Assembly: GCF_013294005.1 (NCBI RefSeq) | Contig: NZ_JABSNK010000003.1 | Location: forward strand, 1 to 64,000 | DNA: 64,000 nucleotides | DNA from: Flavobacterium gelidicaeli | Lineage (GTDB): Bacteria; Bacteroidota; Bacteroidia; Flavobacteriales; Flavobacteriaceae | Reading direction: 5' to 3' | In this document: piece by piece, positions 37,015-45,722 of the stretch | How the letters are laid out: each line of letters starts with the position of its first letter | Numbering within the stretch: the stretch's first letter is position 1 | The notes under the pieces: generated by a model | Told to the model about the DNA's origin: nothing | The model's database searches: none | What the model saw: only the letters and a program-made list of their open reading frames with translations | Made by a program: the position numbers and the translations under genes

Positions 37015-37201
37015 AATTGCAAAGTATAACTTAGTGGTGCAAATTTACTTAAAAAGTGTTGATTTTCATAATTGATTAAAGGAAATATAATTTAATATTT
37101 GCTATATAATTTTCAGTATAAATATTATTTTTTTTGATATGTGTAATTTAATAGTGCTTTTACTGATGATAATTTAATTTAATGGTGCTAAAAATATCAT
37201 T

Positions 37202-40030
37202 TTAAAACCATTTTCGGTTAAATAAATTGATTAAAATTTTTGGAGATAATGTAATAATAAACCTGATTTTTTCATTGTATTTGTTTTGCCCTATTTCCCA
37301 ACCATTTGAAGAGTATACCGGAAGGTAGATTTCAAAATAATCAGGAACCAAATTAAGCCGTACGCCACTGTCAAATAAAAACTGTTCTTTTAGAGTTTTA
37401 TTCTTGATGAATCCTGCATCACCGTAAATTTCGAACCAATTAAAAAGAGCATAACTCCCGTTTAGTGTTGTAATCCATTGGTTTGCGTAAGCTGTGTTTA
37501 ATTTCGATTTAAAACCTCCCTCGGCTACAATTAATTGCTGACTAAAAAATCCCGTACTTTCTGAACGGCCGTAGTAATTGTAATCAAACAAGTAATCAGT
37601 AGGCCTGTCTAAAGCAAAACTGTAGTAATCAGAATTGGTTTTGTTGTATAAAAAACTTCCCGCATACAAACGCAAGCTAATTTGATGGTTGTTCTCAAAA
37701 AGTTTTCGGTATTCAATCTCTGCTGCTAGTTTTCCAAATTGGCTTGCAAGTTGCAAATCAGTCATGAAACTAAGGTGGTTAGTCACTTCGGTTTTCGTAT
37801 TGAAATACTTGGCGTTAAAAACAGAATAATTTTCGGCTGGTTGATTGGCTAATAGTAAACTTTTTTCTTTATTGACTAAAACTTGCCTTACATGAATGAG
37901 TTGCTTTCTATTGTCTCTATAATCTTCCTGCCTAATTCGCAGCTGTACAGTAGGGGTTATTCTTAAGTATGTGGCATCTGGTGCGTAATGAAAATAAGAT
38001 CCTCCAATGGAATAACGCACATTATATAGTTTACTTTCCCGATAATTTTGATTCACCACAAATGAAGCCGAACCTGAAAAAGACCTCGCCTTTGTAGAAT
38101 AAGCAGGATTAACATCAAATAGAAAGGGTTTTTCAAGAATGGTTTTATTATGCAGCCGCAATCCAGGTGATAAACCATCGTAGAGGTTATAGGAGATTGA
38201 AGGGACATATAAAATTTGGTTGTAATACGGATCCTCTAAATCCTTCATAAAGACAAATTTTATAGGGCGATTATTGGGAAAAAAACCCTTTAAAGTCTTC
38301 CAGTTGTTTCTTAAGTTGTATTCCGGAACTTCATTTTTATAGTTTAAAACTAGTTTATCGGCTGCTTTTCGTTCAATAGTAAAAATAGTATCGCTACTCT
38401 TTGGCTCCAGCCATTTTTTAAAGACAATGCCGCTTTTATTGATGCCATAAATAGGTACTGGAACCACAACTCCTGTTCTGTTTTTAATGGTAAAGGACAC
38501 GCTATCTTTGGTTTTTGTAGCAGGGCCAAATTTATAATCAACTAAATCTCTTGAGTTGATAATGGTCTTGAAAAACCAATTGATATCCTTAGTAGTATTC
38601 GATTTTAATAAACTTTCAAAATCGTGACTGTTTTGCTGCTTGAAAGCATTGTTTTTATAAAATGTTTGAATACTATTGCCCACAATGTTGTTGCCTAAAT
38701 AATTATCTAAGAAACGTAAACTGAGACCGGCGCGGTATTTACTAGCAATTTGTTCATTAAATTTGACCAAAGCATTTTTAGAACTTGCCAGCGGTTGGTC
38801 CAGGTTTTTTCGAGCCATTAACATATAGAAATAACTGTATTGCTCGTTAAAGTCAAGATTGGTCAGGTTATAACTTTTTAATATTTTAAAGCGAGAGGTG
38901 CTCCCCAGCATTTTACTCTTTGGATGATTGATTTCTATGTATTTCATCATCGCATAAACTTGAATTCCGTCATAAATCCAACTGTCTTGACGGTTATCAA
39001 GACGCAAACTGTTTTTTAAATACGCATTCAAATAGGTCTTTAAAAACTTAATCTCATAAGTGAATTCATTCGTAAACGGACTAATAAATGCCGGTAATTG
39101 ATTCAGTCCATAAAACGGATTTCGATCATAATCCGTTTGCGAAACGATTATTTTGTCCTCAGGATATTTTCCTATAAAATCAGTAGTAAAACTTACCACA
39201 CGGTCAATAAGTAAAGCTTGCTGAATGGTACTAATTTTAGTTTCTTTAATATTAGTAAGGACTTCTAGCGCATCATTTTTAAAACTATAAAACGAGGATT
39301 TGGGCGCTATAAAAAGACCAAAATTGATGTTGTTTTTTCCGCTAAGGCTATAAGTCGAATATTGAACATCCTGAGATAATAATTCCGTTTTTAAATCAGA
39401 GGTTACTTCTTGACCCAGCGGAACCTTTAAAGTAATCTCTAAATCAGTAGCGCCATTAACAATATCGTCTAGATTTTCATTGCTATAGAGTACAAAATCA
39501 TGATTCTCATAGCGGGCAGGAGTGAGGTACCAGTTTTTTAAAACCAGAGCACCCGACTCTTCATAACCAAATTTAGTAAACTGAGCACTAGGGATCTTGA
39601 CGGTATAAGCAATCTTTAGTGTAATATTTTCATGTGGAAGTAAAGGTTGTCTTAAAGTAATAGATACTACATCAGGATTTTTATCAGTTCTATTCCAGTT
39701 GTAATAGAATTTACCAGTATCCACAATACTTATAATTGTTGTTTTGCCTCTTTCGGCTTCTTGAGCCAAATGGAAACCACGATAAAACTCATCCGAAAAA
39801 CGTTTAGCCAGCGGCGTATTCACATCTGCATACGCGTTATTCCAATCGTTTAAAACCAATTGGTATAGCGTATCATTAGAATCATTTACAAAAGTAAGTT
39901 CCTGATCAATTGTTAGGGTTTTAGTATCCATATTTGCCGTTACAACCATCGCAGTGTGATGTTGTGCATACTGTTTCATGGGAAGGCATAAAACAAAAAA
40001 GGAAAGCAAAAATAAATAATGTGATTTCAA
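37202..40030 (-). CDS. M1 aminopeptidase-like protein with lost zinc site and C-terminal outer membrane barrel
   Basis: A 942-residue protein. It has a signal peptide (1-22), an M1-like beta saddle domain (about 25-240) and an M1-like helical domain (about 250-500). The last 340 residues alternate strands and end NRKWF, which fits an outer membrane barrel of the surface antigen type. The M1 layout is clear, but HExxH is replaced in LKTYLNAYLKN, and the downstream WLNEGFA-like element reads WIYDGIQVYA. All zinc ligands are thus missing, so it is likely an inactive peptidase used for binding. The start is TTG at 40030: it is the only start codon before the signal peptide. Confidence 0.75.
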   Translation of the reverse strand: MKSHYLFLLSFFVLCLPMKQYAQHHTAMVVTANMDTKTLTIDQELTFVNDSNDTLYQLVLNDWNNAYADVNTPLAKRFSDEFYRGFHLAQEAERGKTTIISIVDTGKFYYNWNRTDKNPDVVSITLRQPLLPHENITLKIAYTVKIPSAQFTKFGYEESGALVLKNWYLTPARYENHDFVLYSNENLDDIVNGATDLEITLKVPLGQEVTSDLKTELLSQDVQYSTYSLSGKNNINFGLFIAPKSSFYSFKNDALEVLTNIKETKISTIQQALLIDRVVSFTTDFIGKYPEDKIIVSQTDYDRNPFYGLNQLPAFISPFTNEFTYEIKFLKTYLNAYLKNSLRLDNRQDSWIYDGIQVYAMMKYIEINHPKSKMLGSTSRFKILKSYNLTNLDFNEQYSYFYMLMARKNLDQPLASSKNALVKFNEQIASKYRAGLSLRFLDNYLGNNIVGNSIQTFYKNNAFKQQNSHDFESLLKSNTTKDINWFFKTIINSRDLVDYKFGPATKTKDSVSFTIKNRTGVVVPVPIYGINKSGIVFKKWLEPKSSDTIFTIERKAADKLVLNYKNEVPEYNLRNNWKTLKGFFPNNRPIKFVFMKDLEDPYYNQILYVPSISYNLYDGLSPGLRLHNKTILEKPFLFDVNPAYSTKARSFSGSASFVVNQNYRESKLYNVRYSIGGSYFHYAPDATYLRITPTVQLRIRQEDYRDNRKQLIHVRQVLVNKEKSLLLANQPAENYSVFNAKYFNTKTEVTNHLSFMTDLQLASQFGKLAAEIEYRKLFENNHQISLRLYAGSFLYNKTNSDYYSFALDRPTDYLFDYNYYGRSESTGFFSQQLIVAEGGFKSKLNTAYANQWITTLNGSYALFNWFEIYGDAGFIKNKTLKEQFLFDSGVRLNLVPDYFEIYLPVYSSNGWEIGQNKYNEKIRFIITLSPKILINLFNRKWF

Positions 40031-40094
40031 ATAGAGTGGGGTTAAAATGCTTTCCTAAGGTACATTTTTTTTACCACGCTTTTAAAAAAGGCCA

Positions 40095-40125
40095 AAAAAA
40101 AAGCTGTTTTATAAAAAAAACAGCT
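40095..40125 (-). terminator. Terminator after the LOG-family gene
   Basis: AGCTGTTTT (40102-40110) pairs with AAAACAGCT (40117-40125) and is followed on the - strand by nine T. Confidence 0.85.
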
Positions 40126-40131
40126 CTAAGC

Positions 40132-40860
40132 TTAAAAGTTAGGTTTCAAATTGTATTTCTTATAGAAATTATCTAAAACAGTGACCACTTCGTCCTCCGT
40201 ATCTACAATTTTTATTAGTTTTAAATCATCAGGACTAACCGTTTCAAAACGTTCAATTAACATTGTTTCTACCCATTGCATTAAACCCGACCAAAAACTA
40301 GTTCCTACTAATATGATAGGAAATTTAGCAATTTTCTTAGTTTGGATTAAGGTAATCGCTTCAAACAATTCATCCAAAGTTCCAAAACCTCCTGGCATAA
40401 CCACAAAACCTTGTGAGTACTTTACAAACATCACTTTACGAACAAAGAAATAATCAAAATTCAAGTTTTTATCTGCGTCAATATACGGGTTAAAATGTTG
40501 CTCAAACGGCAATACAATATTCAACCCCACCGAAGTACCACCACCAAGATGCGCTCCTTTATTACCAGCCTCCATAATTCCAGGCCCACCACCAGTAATC
40601 ACACCATAACCAGCCTTACTGATTTTATAGGCAATTTTCTCAGCTAATTTATATGAATCATGATCCGGTTTTGTTCTAGCCGACCCAAATATAGACACAC
40701 AAGGACCTATGCGCCCCATAGTTTCGTATCCATTAACAAACTCGGCCATAATTTTAAAAATAGCCCAACTATCATTTGTTCTAATTTCATTCCAAGTCTT
40801 CTGTTTCAATCGGTCTTGGATTATTTTATCCTCATCATTGTCAAAATCTTCTAATCTCAT
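40132..40860 (-). CDS. LOG-family (TIGR00730) nucleotide 5'-monophosphate phosphoribohydrolase
   Basis: A 242-residue cytosolic Rossmann-fold enzyme. The two signature motifs are GGGPGIMEAGNKGA and PGGFGTLDE, which hold the active-site Arg/Glu pair. Family members remove the base from cytokinin-type or other nucleotide monophosphates. In bacteria without plant contact the true substrate is often unclear. The gene reads away from the cassette array, which begins about 300 bp from its start on the opposite strand. Confidence 0.92.
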   Translation of the reverse strand: MRLEDFDNDEDKIIQDRLKQKTWNEIRTNDSWAIFKIMAEFVNGYETMGRIGPCVSIFGSARTKPDHDSYKLAEKIAYKISKAGYGVITGGGPGIMEAGNKGAHLGGGTSVGLNIVLPFEQHFNPYIDADKNLNFDYFFVRKVMFVKYSQGFVVMPGGFGTLDELFEAITLIQTKKIAKFPIILVGTSFWSGLMQWVETMLIERFETVSPDDLKLIKIVDTEDEVVTVLDNFYKKYNLKPNF

Positions 40861-40889
40861 TTCTTATTTATTTTTAACGATTATTATCT

Positions 40890-40970
40890 GGAGCTATTTC
40901 CTGCTGTCTACTGTATCTTTTTATTTTTATAAAGAAAAAAATAAAAAGGATGCCGTGACCATCAGGGCTA
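40890..40970 (+). repeat. Structured intergenic element, copy C
   Basis: Starts GGAGCTATTTCCTGCTGT and ends ACCATCAGGGCTA. The inner arms GTATCTTTTTATTTTT and AAAAATAAAAAGGAT pair strongly. It lies between the LOG-family gene and the first cassette. It is the same family as copies A, B and D. Confidence 0.75.
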
Positions 40971-41174
40971 AAAATCCAGAATACTAAAGTACTTCTTTTT
41001 TTAAAAAACTACGCGCAAACTCTTTTTTTATTTTAGAAAAAGCTTAGGTTTTGCTTTATAATTCTTCCATTAAATAATCAAAAACAATACCATTTAATGG
41101 AATTTAAACAAGAAAAAACTTAATATTTAATGTTGAGATGAGAAAAAGAGGTGTATATTTGATGATATATAGAA

Positions 41175-41183
41175 GTTGTGCGT
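41175..41183 (+). other. Left boundary of the cassette array (attI-like or first recombination core)
   Basis: GTTGTGCGT at this place is the reverse complement of ACGCACAAC at 41746-41754, which closes the first cassette. No palindromic arm stands to its left, unlike all other junctions. It is therefore the position where an attI site or the remains of one would be expected. No integrase gene is seen beside it. Confidence 0.6.
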
Positions 41184-41214
41184 CAGTTTAGCCAAACTAA
41201 ATCAATTAAAAAAG

Positions 41215-41739
41215 ATGAAGATAATATATAGTTTGTTTAATCTTAAAAAGTATGTTGACAGAGATTTTAATTTATTTTTAAACAATAATGAGTTTAAGAA
41301 ATTTATTAATAATGTTGAAGATATAACAATCAAATATAGTTCACTAGAATTTTTCAAACCAAATAATCTTAAAGAAGAACAAATTGGTTATCGATTTAAT
41401 CATTTGGGAAAATCATTATTAGGAACAAATAAAGGAGATTGGAAAAAAAATTGGGTTGCTATTGGTTATGATGGAATTGGAGATCCAATATTTGTAGATT
41501 TTGAAAAGCCAAATTTACCAGTTTTCACATCCGAACATGACGAAGACGAATGGAATGAAAAATATATTGCTATTTCTCTAGACAATTTTAAAAAAATTCT
41601 AGATGATTTAAGAATATTAAAGCAAAAAGCAGAAAATGGAATCTCCAAATTTGAAGTAAACACTTTTTTGGAAAAAACGAAAAATGAAAATAAATATATG
41701 GATGTGGAATATTGGAAAATGTTCCTAGATAGTGAATAA
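41215..41739 (+). CDS. Cassette 1: SUKH (SMI1/KNR4-like) protein
   Basis: A 174-residue soluble protein. WVAIGYDGIGDPIFVDFEKP, followed by PVFTSEHDEDEWNEKYIAIS, is the typical SUKH superfamily core. Many SUKH proteins neutralise toxins of contact-dependent or polymorphic systems, but no toxin gene is next to it. I use the ATG at 41215. The frame is open further to the TTG inside the recombination core at 41176, which would not be a sensible start. It is the first gene of the cassette array, 32 bp after the left core. Confidence 0.8.
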   Translation: MKIIYSLFNLKKYVDRDFNLFLNNNEFKKFINNVEDITIKYSSLEFFKPNNLKEEQIGYRFNHLGKSLLGTNKGDWKKNWVAIGYDGIGDPIFVDFEKPNLPVFTSEHDEDEWNEKYIAISLDNFKKILDDLRILKQKAENGISKFEVNTFLEKTKNENKYMDVEYWKMFLDSE

Positions 41740-41745
41740 AACCGA

Positions 41746-41881
41746 ACGCACAACAGCGGTTTGCATAAATGGCTAAATATGTGGTAAATTCACGTTTATC
41801 TTTCGCAAGAAATTATATCTTAGCCGAAAATAATCGGTTACGAAGTTCGCCACTTCTGCAAGCCGCGACACGTTGGCAGTA
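41746..41881 (+). repeat. attC-like site 1
   Basis: 136 bp. It opens with ACGCACAAC (partner of the GTTGTGCGT at 41175) and closes with GTTGGCAGTA. Arms AACAGCGGTTTGCA and TGCAAGCCGCGACACGTT pair with unpaired extra bases on one side, as in attC sites. The inner part holds CCGAAAATAATCGG, a small hairpin. Confidence 0.75.
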
Positions 41882-41921
41882 ACTTTAGCGCCGAAAAACG
41901 AGAAACAGAAATCATATAGAA

Positions 41922-42329
41922 ATGGGAAAACTAAATATCCAAAGAACAAACGAATTTAATAATAGAGTTAGACATTATCGAATTTATATTGACAATAAAA
42001 AAGTTGGAACAATTGAAAATGGCGAAAACAAAGACTTTGAAATTGAAGAAGGAAAACATGTAATTGAAGCCAAAATTGATTGGTGTGGAAGTCCAAAAGT
42101 ACATTTAGAAATTAAAAATGGAGAAATAAAAAGTTTAAAAGTTGGAGGTTTTAAATACGGAAAATGGTTAATACCAATTTCTTTAGTCTTTATTCTATTA
42201 TCTTTTTTGCTAGAATATTTATATGACTTTGAATATACTATTTTTCTAGTTTATCCTGTTTTGTTACTTATGGTTTATTATTTAACATTTGGTCGAAATA
42301 AATATCTGACCTTAACATCAGAAATCTAA
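41922..42329 (+). CDS. Cassette 2: PEGA-like domain membrane protein
   Basis: A 135-residue protein. The first 75 residues form a small beta domain (HYRIYIDNKKVGTIENGENK, then EIEEGKHVIEAKIDW), resembling PEGA-type or carbohydrate-binding-like sandwiches. Two membrane helices follow (about 83-98 and 105-122), with a short tail. No specific family is assigned. It is framed by GTTGGCAGTA and TACTGCCAAC, an exact 10 bp inverted pair. Confidence 0.7.
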   Translation: MGKLNIQRTNEFNNRVRHYRIYIDNKKVGTIENGENKDFEIEEGKHVIEAKIDWCGSPKVHLEIKNGEIKSLKVGGFKYGKWLIPISLVFILLSFLLEYLYDFEYTIFLVYPVLLLMVYYLTFGRNKYLTLTSEI

Positions 42330-42344
42330 AGTATTAAGAAAAGC

Positions 42345-42482
42345 TACTGCCAACAGCGGTTTGCAAAAATAGCGAAATATGTGGTAACATCATGTTTATC
42401 TTCCGCAAGATATTTTATCTTATCCGAAAATAATCGGTCACGAAGTTCGCCACCATTGTAAAGCCGCGAGACGTTATAGGCA
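42345..42482 (+). repeat. attC-like site 2
   Basis: 138 bp, from TACTGCCAAC to GTTATAGGCA. Same arm type as site 1 (AACAGCGGTTTGCA against AAGCCGCGAGACGTT), with several substitutions. Confidence 0.75.
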
Positions 42483-42504
42483 AGAACACACGCACGATTA
42501 AAAT

Positions 42505-43206
42505 ATGAAATACAAAATACTATTTTCACTCGCTTTGATTGTAATACTTGGTAGTTGTAAAAAGCAAACTATGGAAAAAAAATATTACGTAATTTCAAAT
42601 GCAGATTCGATTAGTGAAGCGTGGAAGAAATCAGCAAAAGTTCCGCCACCTTTTGTCCCATACAACTTAAAATGGTATTCAGACGTAGTTTTTATTTTGG
42701 ATTCAAGTAAAGTTTATGCTTATCAAACAGAAAAGACTCATACAGGTTCAGGAAATAATATGGATTTTGAATATCCAAATTTAATTGGTTTAAAACCAGA
42801 ATATTTACTAACGATTAACAGCGAAAATTTTGTTTCGTTTTTATTGAATAACAATGATATTTTTGGAATATTTCCCGACAATTCCGTTCAACCAATTATT
42901 TATTTAGCAAGCCAAACTGATACTGTAAAAAGTGTTGCACTAACTCAATTATGGAAAAGACTTGAAAATAATAAAAGTAGAACATTCTTCTCGGTTCGAA
43001 GAACAACTGAAGAAGAAAACATAGTACTTTTATACAAAAAGAATAACAAAGAGTTTTTACCTGAAAACGTAAAATGGACTTCCAACTTCTATAATGGAAA
43101 AGTAAAGCCTTTAACGACAGAATATAAAGAAATTGAGGAATCAAATCAACTTATAAGAAAAGCAAAAGAGAATTTTAAAAAAAAGAAAAGGGCAATTGAA
43201 ATGTAA
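42505..43206 (+). CDS. Cassette 3: lipoprotein of unknown function
   Basis: The 233-residue protein has a lipoprotein signal peptide with lipobox LGSC (Cys18). The rest is a mixed alpha/beta domain followed by a basic, helical tail (about 205-233). No known family was recognised. It is probably attached to a membrane facing the periplasm or outside. Its cassette runs from GTTATAGGCA at 42473 to TGCCTATAAC at 43223, a perfect 10 bp inverted pair. Confidence 0.75.
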   Translation: MKYKILFSLALIVILGSCKKQTMEKKYYVISNADSISEAWKKSAKVPPPFVPYNLKWYSDVVFILDSSKVYAYQTEKTHTGSGNNMDFEYPNLIGLKPEYLLTINSENFVSFLLNNNDIFGIFPDNSVQPIIYLASQTDTVKSVALTQLWKRLENNKSRTFFSVRRTTEEENIVLLYKKNNKEFLPENVKWTSNFYNGKVKPLTTEYKEIEESNQLIRKAKENFKKKKRAIEM

Positions 43207-43213
43207 CAGTTCC

Positions 43214-43344
43214 TGCCTATAACAGCAGTTACACAATACACAAGGCTTTGGTGGAATTATCGTTTCGCAAGACCTTTACGTTAAGCCGAAAACACTCTGA
43301 TTCCGAACCCTTGTGCATCGTGTAGCTGCAAAACGTTAGTGGCA
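43214..43344 (+). repeat. attC-like site 3 (different arm sequence)
   Basis: 131 bp, from TGCCTATAAC to GTTAGTGGCA. The arms have other bases than sites 1 and 2 (AACAGCAGTTACACAATACA against GTGCATCGTGTAGCTGCA), yet they still pair with each other. This change on both sides supports a folded structure as the conserved feature. Confidence 0.75.
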
Positions 43345-43377
43345 AGCTTCGGAAAAATCATCGTAAAAATCAACTTT

Positions 43378-44229
43378 ATGAATTCATCATATTATCAAAA
43401 TCAAATTAGCCGAATCGAGAAAGATGTTGCTGACTTACAGAAAAAAATCGCCGATGAAAATAAAAAGGAAAATGACAAGGTAAAACAAATAGATTCTGTT
43501 AATAGATCAATTAGTAAAAGTACTTCAATTTCAACTTTACAAAGTAAACAACGTCAAATTCAGGGTTATCAAAATGATATTTATAACTGTAAAAAGAAAA
43601 GCGCTGATTATCAAAAACAGATTGCGAATAAATCTGTTGAATTGGGGAAAAAGAAACAAGATCTGAGGAAATCAGAGGAAACCCAGCAGAAAAAATTTCA
43701 AAAAGAGCAACTTGATTTTCAGAAAAAACTTCAGAGAGATATTGATCAACAAAAAAATCAATTGGAATTTTTAGTTAATCAAAATTATTCTTCTAAAACT
43801 ACAATCAATCACGATGAAGAATCTGACAAAGAATTTGATTTTTTTATTTCTCATGCATCGGAAGATAAACAAGAAATTGTTCGAGATTTAGCAGACGCAT
43901 TAAAGGAAAACGGTTTTAAAGTTTGGTATGATGAATTTGAATTAAAAATTGGTGACAGTTTACGAAAGAAAATAGATAATGGACTTTCTAAATCGAGATT
44001 TGGAATTGTAATAATTTCACCATCTTTTGTGAAAAAGAACTGGACAGAATACGAGTTAAATGGAATGGTTGCTCGAGAAATGAATGGTCATCAAGTTATA
44101 TTACCTATCTGGCATAAGATTTCCAAAGATGAAGTTTTAAAATTTAGTCCATCGCTTGCCGATAAAATGGCTTTAAATACTTCAATTCATACGATTGAAG
44201 ATATTGTAAACTCATTAAAAGAACTTTAA
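43378..44229 (+). CDS. Cassette 4: coiled-coil TIR-domain protein
   Basis: A 283-residue soluble protein. Residues 8-135 are a long charged coiled coil. Residues 152-283 are a TIR domain: box 1 is FDFFISHASEDK, then FKVWYDEFELKIGDSL and FGIVIISPSFVKKNWTEYEL. By position, Glu226 (four residues after Trp222) fits the catalytic Glu of NAD-cleaving TIR domains. Bacterial TIR proteins often act in phage defence by consuming NAD or making signal molecules. No partner gene is beside it. I use ATG 43378. A GTG in frame at 43339 lies inside the recombination core and is rejected. Confidence 0.88.
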   Translation: MNSSYYQNQISRIEKDVADLQKKIADENKKENDKVKQIDSVNRSISKSTSISTLQSKQRQIQGYQNDIYNCKKKSADYQKQIANKSVELGKKKQDLRKSEETQQKKFQKEQLDFQKKLQRDIDQQKNQLEFLVNQNYSSKTTINHDEESDKEFDFFISHASEDKQEIVRDLADALKENGFKVWYDEFELKIGDSLRKKIDNGLSKSRFGIVIISPSFVKKNWTEYELNGMVAREMNGHQVILPIWHKISKDEVLKFSPSLADKMALNTSIHTIEDIVNSLKEL

Positions 44230-44234
44230 GCCAA

Positions 44235-44368
44235 CCACTAACAGCGGTTTGCAAAATGGCGAAATATGTGGTAAATTCACGTTTATCTTTCGCAAGAAAT
44301 TTTATGTTAGCCGAAAAATATCGGTTACGAAGTTCGCCACTTCTGCAAGCCGCGACACGTTGGTGGCA
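44235..44368 (+). repeat. attC-like site 4
   Basis: 134 bp, from CCACTAAC (partner of GTTAGTGG at 43335) to GTTGGTGGCA. Arms are nearly identical to site 1. Confidence 0.75.
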
Positions 44369-44403
44369 ATTATCTCGCAGATACCGAAAAATAAGACAAA
44401 TAA

Positions 44404-44895
44404 ATGAAATCTAAAATAAAAATAACTTCCTTTTTGCTTGTTCTAATTATAAATTTTCTTGTGGGAATTTTATTTTGGACGATTTTCATAAAAGCAGGTA
44501 ATCGAATATTTGAATATGGATTTTGGACTTACAAACCGTTTATTTTATTTCTCATAATTTTCCTTGAAATATTTGCTTTAAGTTTAGTTTTTCAACTAAA
44601 AAGAGTAATAATTGAAAAAGATAAAGTCATTTTTAAAAACTTAATATTCCCATTTTTGAAAACAGAAAGATTATTTACTTATTATGACTTTTCAAAAATT
44701 GTAGAGCGATATTCTAAATCAGGTTATCACGAATCTTTGTGGTTATTTAAAAACGGAAAATTAGAAAATCAAATCTCTAGTTTTTATTATTCAAATTATA
44801 CAAAACTCAAATTTGAAATGAAAGTCCAACATAAAGGAAAATTAAAAATAAATAGTTTTAAACAAATATATTATAAACTTGGTGGAAAATTATAA
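44404..44895 (+). CDS. Cassette 5: small membrane protein with PH-like tail
   Basis: The 163-residue protein has two membrane segments (about 8-30 and 44-66). A soluble part follows, with VIIEKDKVIFKNLIFPFLKTERLFTYYDF and FEMKVQHKGKLKIN, which looks like the beta strands of a bacterial PH-like domain. No family is assigned firmly. The cassette is bounded by GTTGGTGGCA (44359) and TGCCACCAAC (ends 44906), a perfect 10 bp inverted pair. Confidence 0.65.
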   Translation: MKSKIKITSFLLVLIINFLVGILFWTIFIKAGNRIFEYGFWTYKPFILFLIIFLEIFALSLVFQLKRVIIEKDKVIFKNLIFPFLKTERLFTYYDFSKIVERYSKSGYHESLWLFKNGKLENQISSFYYSNYTKLKFEMKVQHKGKLKINSFKQIYYKLGGKL

Positions 44896-44896
44896 C

Positions 44897-45031
44897 TGCC
44901 ACCAACAGCGGTTTGCAAAATTGGCGAAATATGTGGTAAATTCACATTTATCTTTCGCAAGAAATTTTATCTTAGCCGAAAATAATCGGTTACAAAGTTC
45001 GCCACTTCTGCTAGCCGCGACACGTTAGCGG
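44897..45031 (+). repeat. attC-like site 5
   Basis: 135 bp, from TGCCACCAAC to GTTAGCGG. Arms are as in site 1 (AACAGCGGTTTGCA against CTAGCCGCGACACGTT). Confidence 0.75.
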
Positions 45032-45101
45032 TCAGGCTATGACGACCGTGCAGACAACAAACAGAAGTGCAAAAAATAAACAAACGACAAATAAATAGAC
45101 A

Positions 45102-45686
45102 ATGAAAAAAATTCTAACAATTCTGACAGTAGTTTTATTTACAATGACTGCTTTTGGACAAGTTGACCAAACAATTTGGGACAGTTTAAAAACAGTTTCA
45201 ACCGACAATTATGAATTCAAAGTTCCTTACAAGTGGCGACAAATGCCAGCAGGCGGAAAAGGACCAGAACAACTTTTAGAAGCAAATGGACTTGCACTTC
45301 CAGTTTCATTTAATGGTTCGCCTGTTATGGTGACAATTTTTTTCGTGAAGCAAGACGGCAAAAATCTTGACGACTGCAAAGACAAATGTTTAAGCGGTTA
45401 CAGAGCAAACCCCGACAGAGAATTTCCTAAAAAATTCAAGGACGGTCAAGAAAAAATCAAACTTGCTTCGGGACAAGACGCATACTTTTTAAACACTCGT
45501 TTTTACAGAAAATCCAAAGGACTTAATCAAAGTCGTTTTGACTTAGTTGTTTATTCAGACAAAGCACAAAGCGGTTACATATACACTTTATCAATTCAGT
45601 ATTCTGACAATGACTATAAATTTGAAGCAGACAACAAACTTGCTGACTTTGCTAAACAAATCTATTCTTACTTGACACTAAAATGA
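45102..45686 (+). CDS. Cassette 6: secreted protein with deviant codon use
   Basis: A 194-residue protein with a signal peptide (1-20, ending FGQ) and a single alpha/beta domain with NYEFKVPYKWRQMP and YIYTLSIQYSDNDYKFEAD. The pattern resembles PsbP-like or DUF1795-type secreted domains, but I cannot confirm this. All 16 Asp codons are GAC, while neighbouring cassettes use GAT almost only. This points to a separate origin. The leader of 78 bp after the core is longer than in other cassettes. Confidence 0.72.
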   Translation: MKKILTILTVVLFTMTAFGQVDQTIWDSLKTVSTDNYEFKVPYKWRQMPAGGKGPEQLLEANGLALPVSFNGSPVMVTIFFVKQDGKNLDDCKDKCLSGYRANPDREFPKKFKDGQEKIKLASGQDAYFLNTRFYRKSKGLNQSRFDLVVYSDKAQSGYIYTLSIQYSDNDYKFEADNKLADFAKQIYSYLTLK

Positions 45687-45722
45687 GAGAGCTAAACGAC
45701 AACGGACGAAAAGAAGCCCAAA

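Noticed and set aside
41176-41214. Longer start of the SUKH gene at TTG 41176
   Set aside because: The TTG lies inside the recombination core and the added residues are not conserved-looking. The ATG at 41215 is better.
43339-43377. GTG start of the TIR gene at 43339
   Set aside because: It lies within the core sequence GTTAGTGGCA. The ATG at 43378 directly starts the coiled-coil part.
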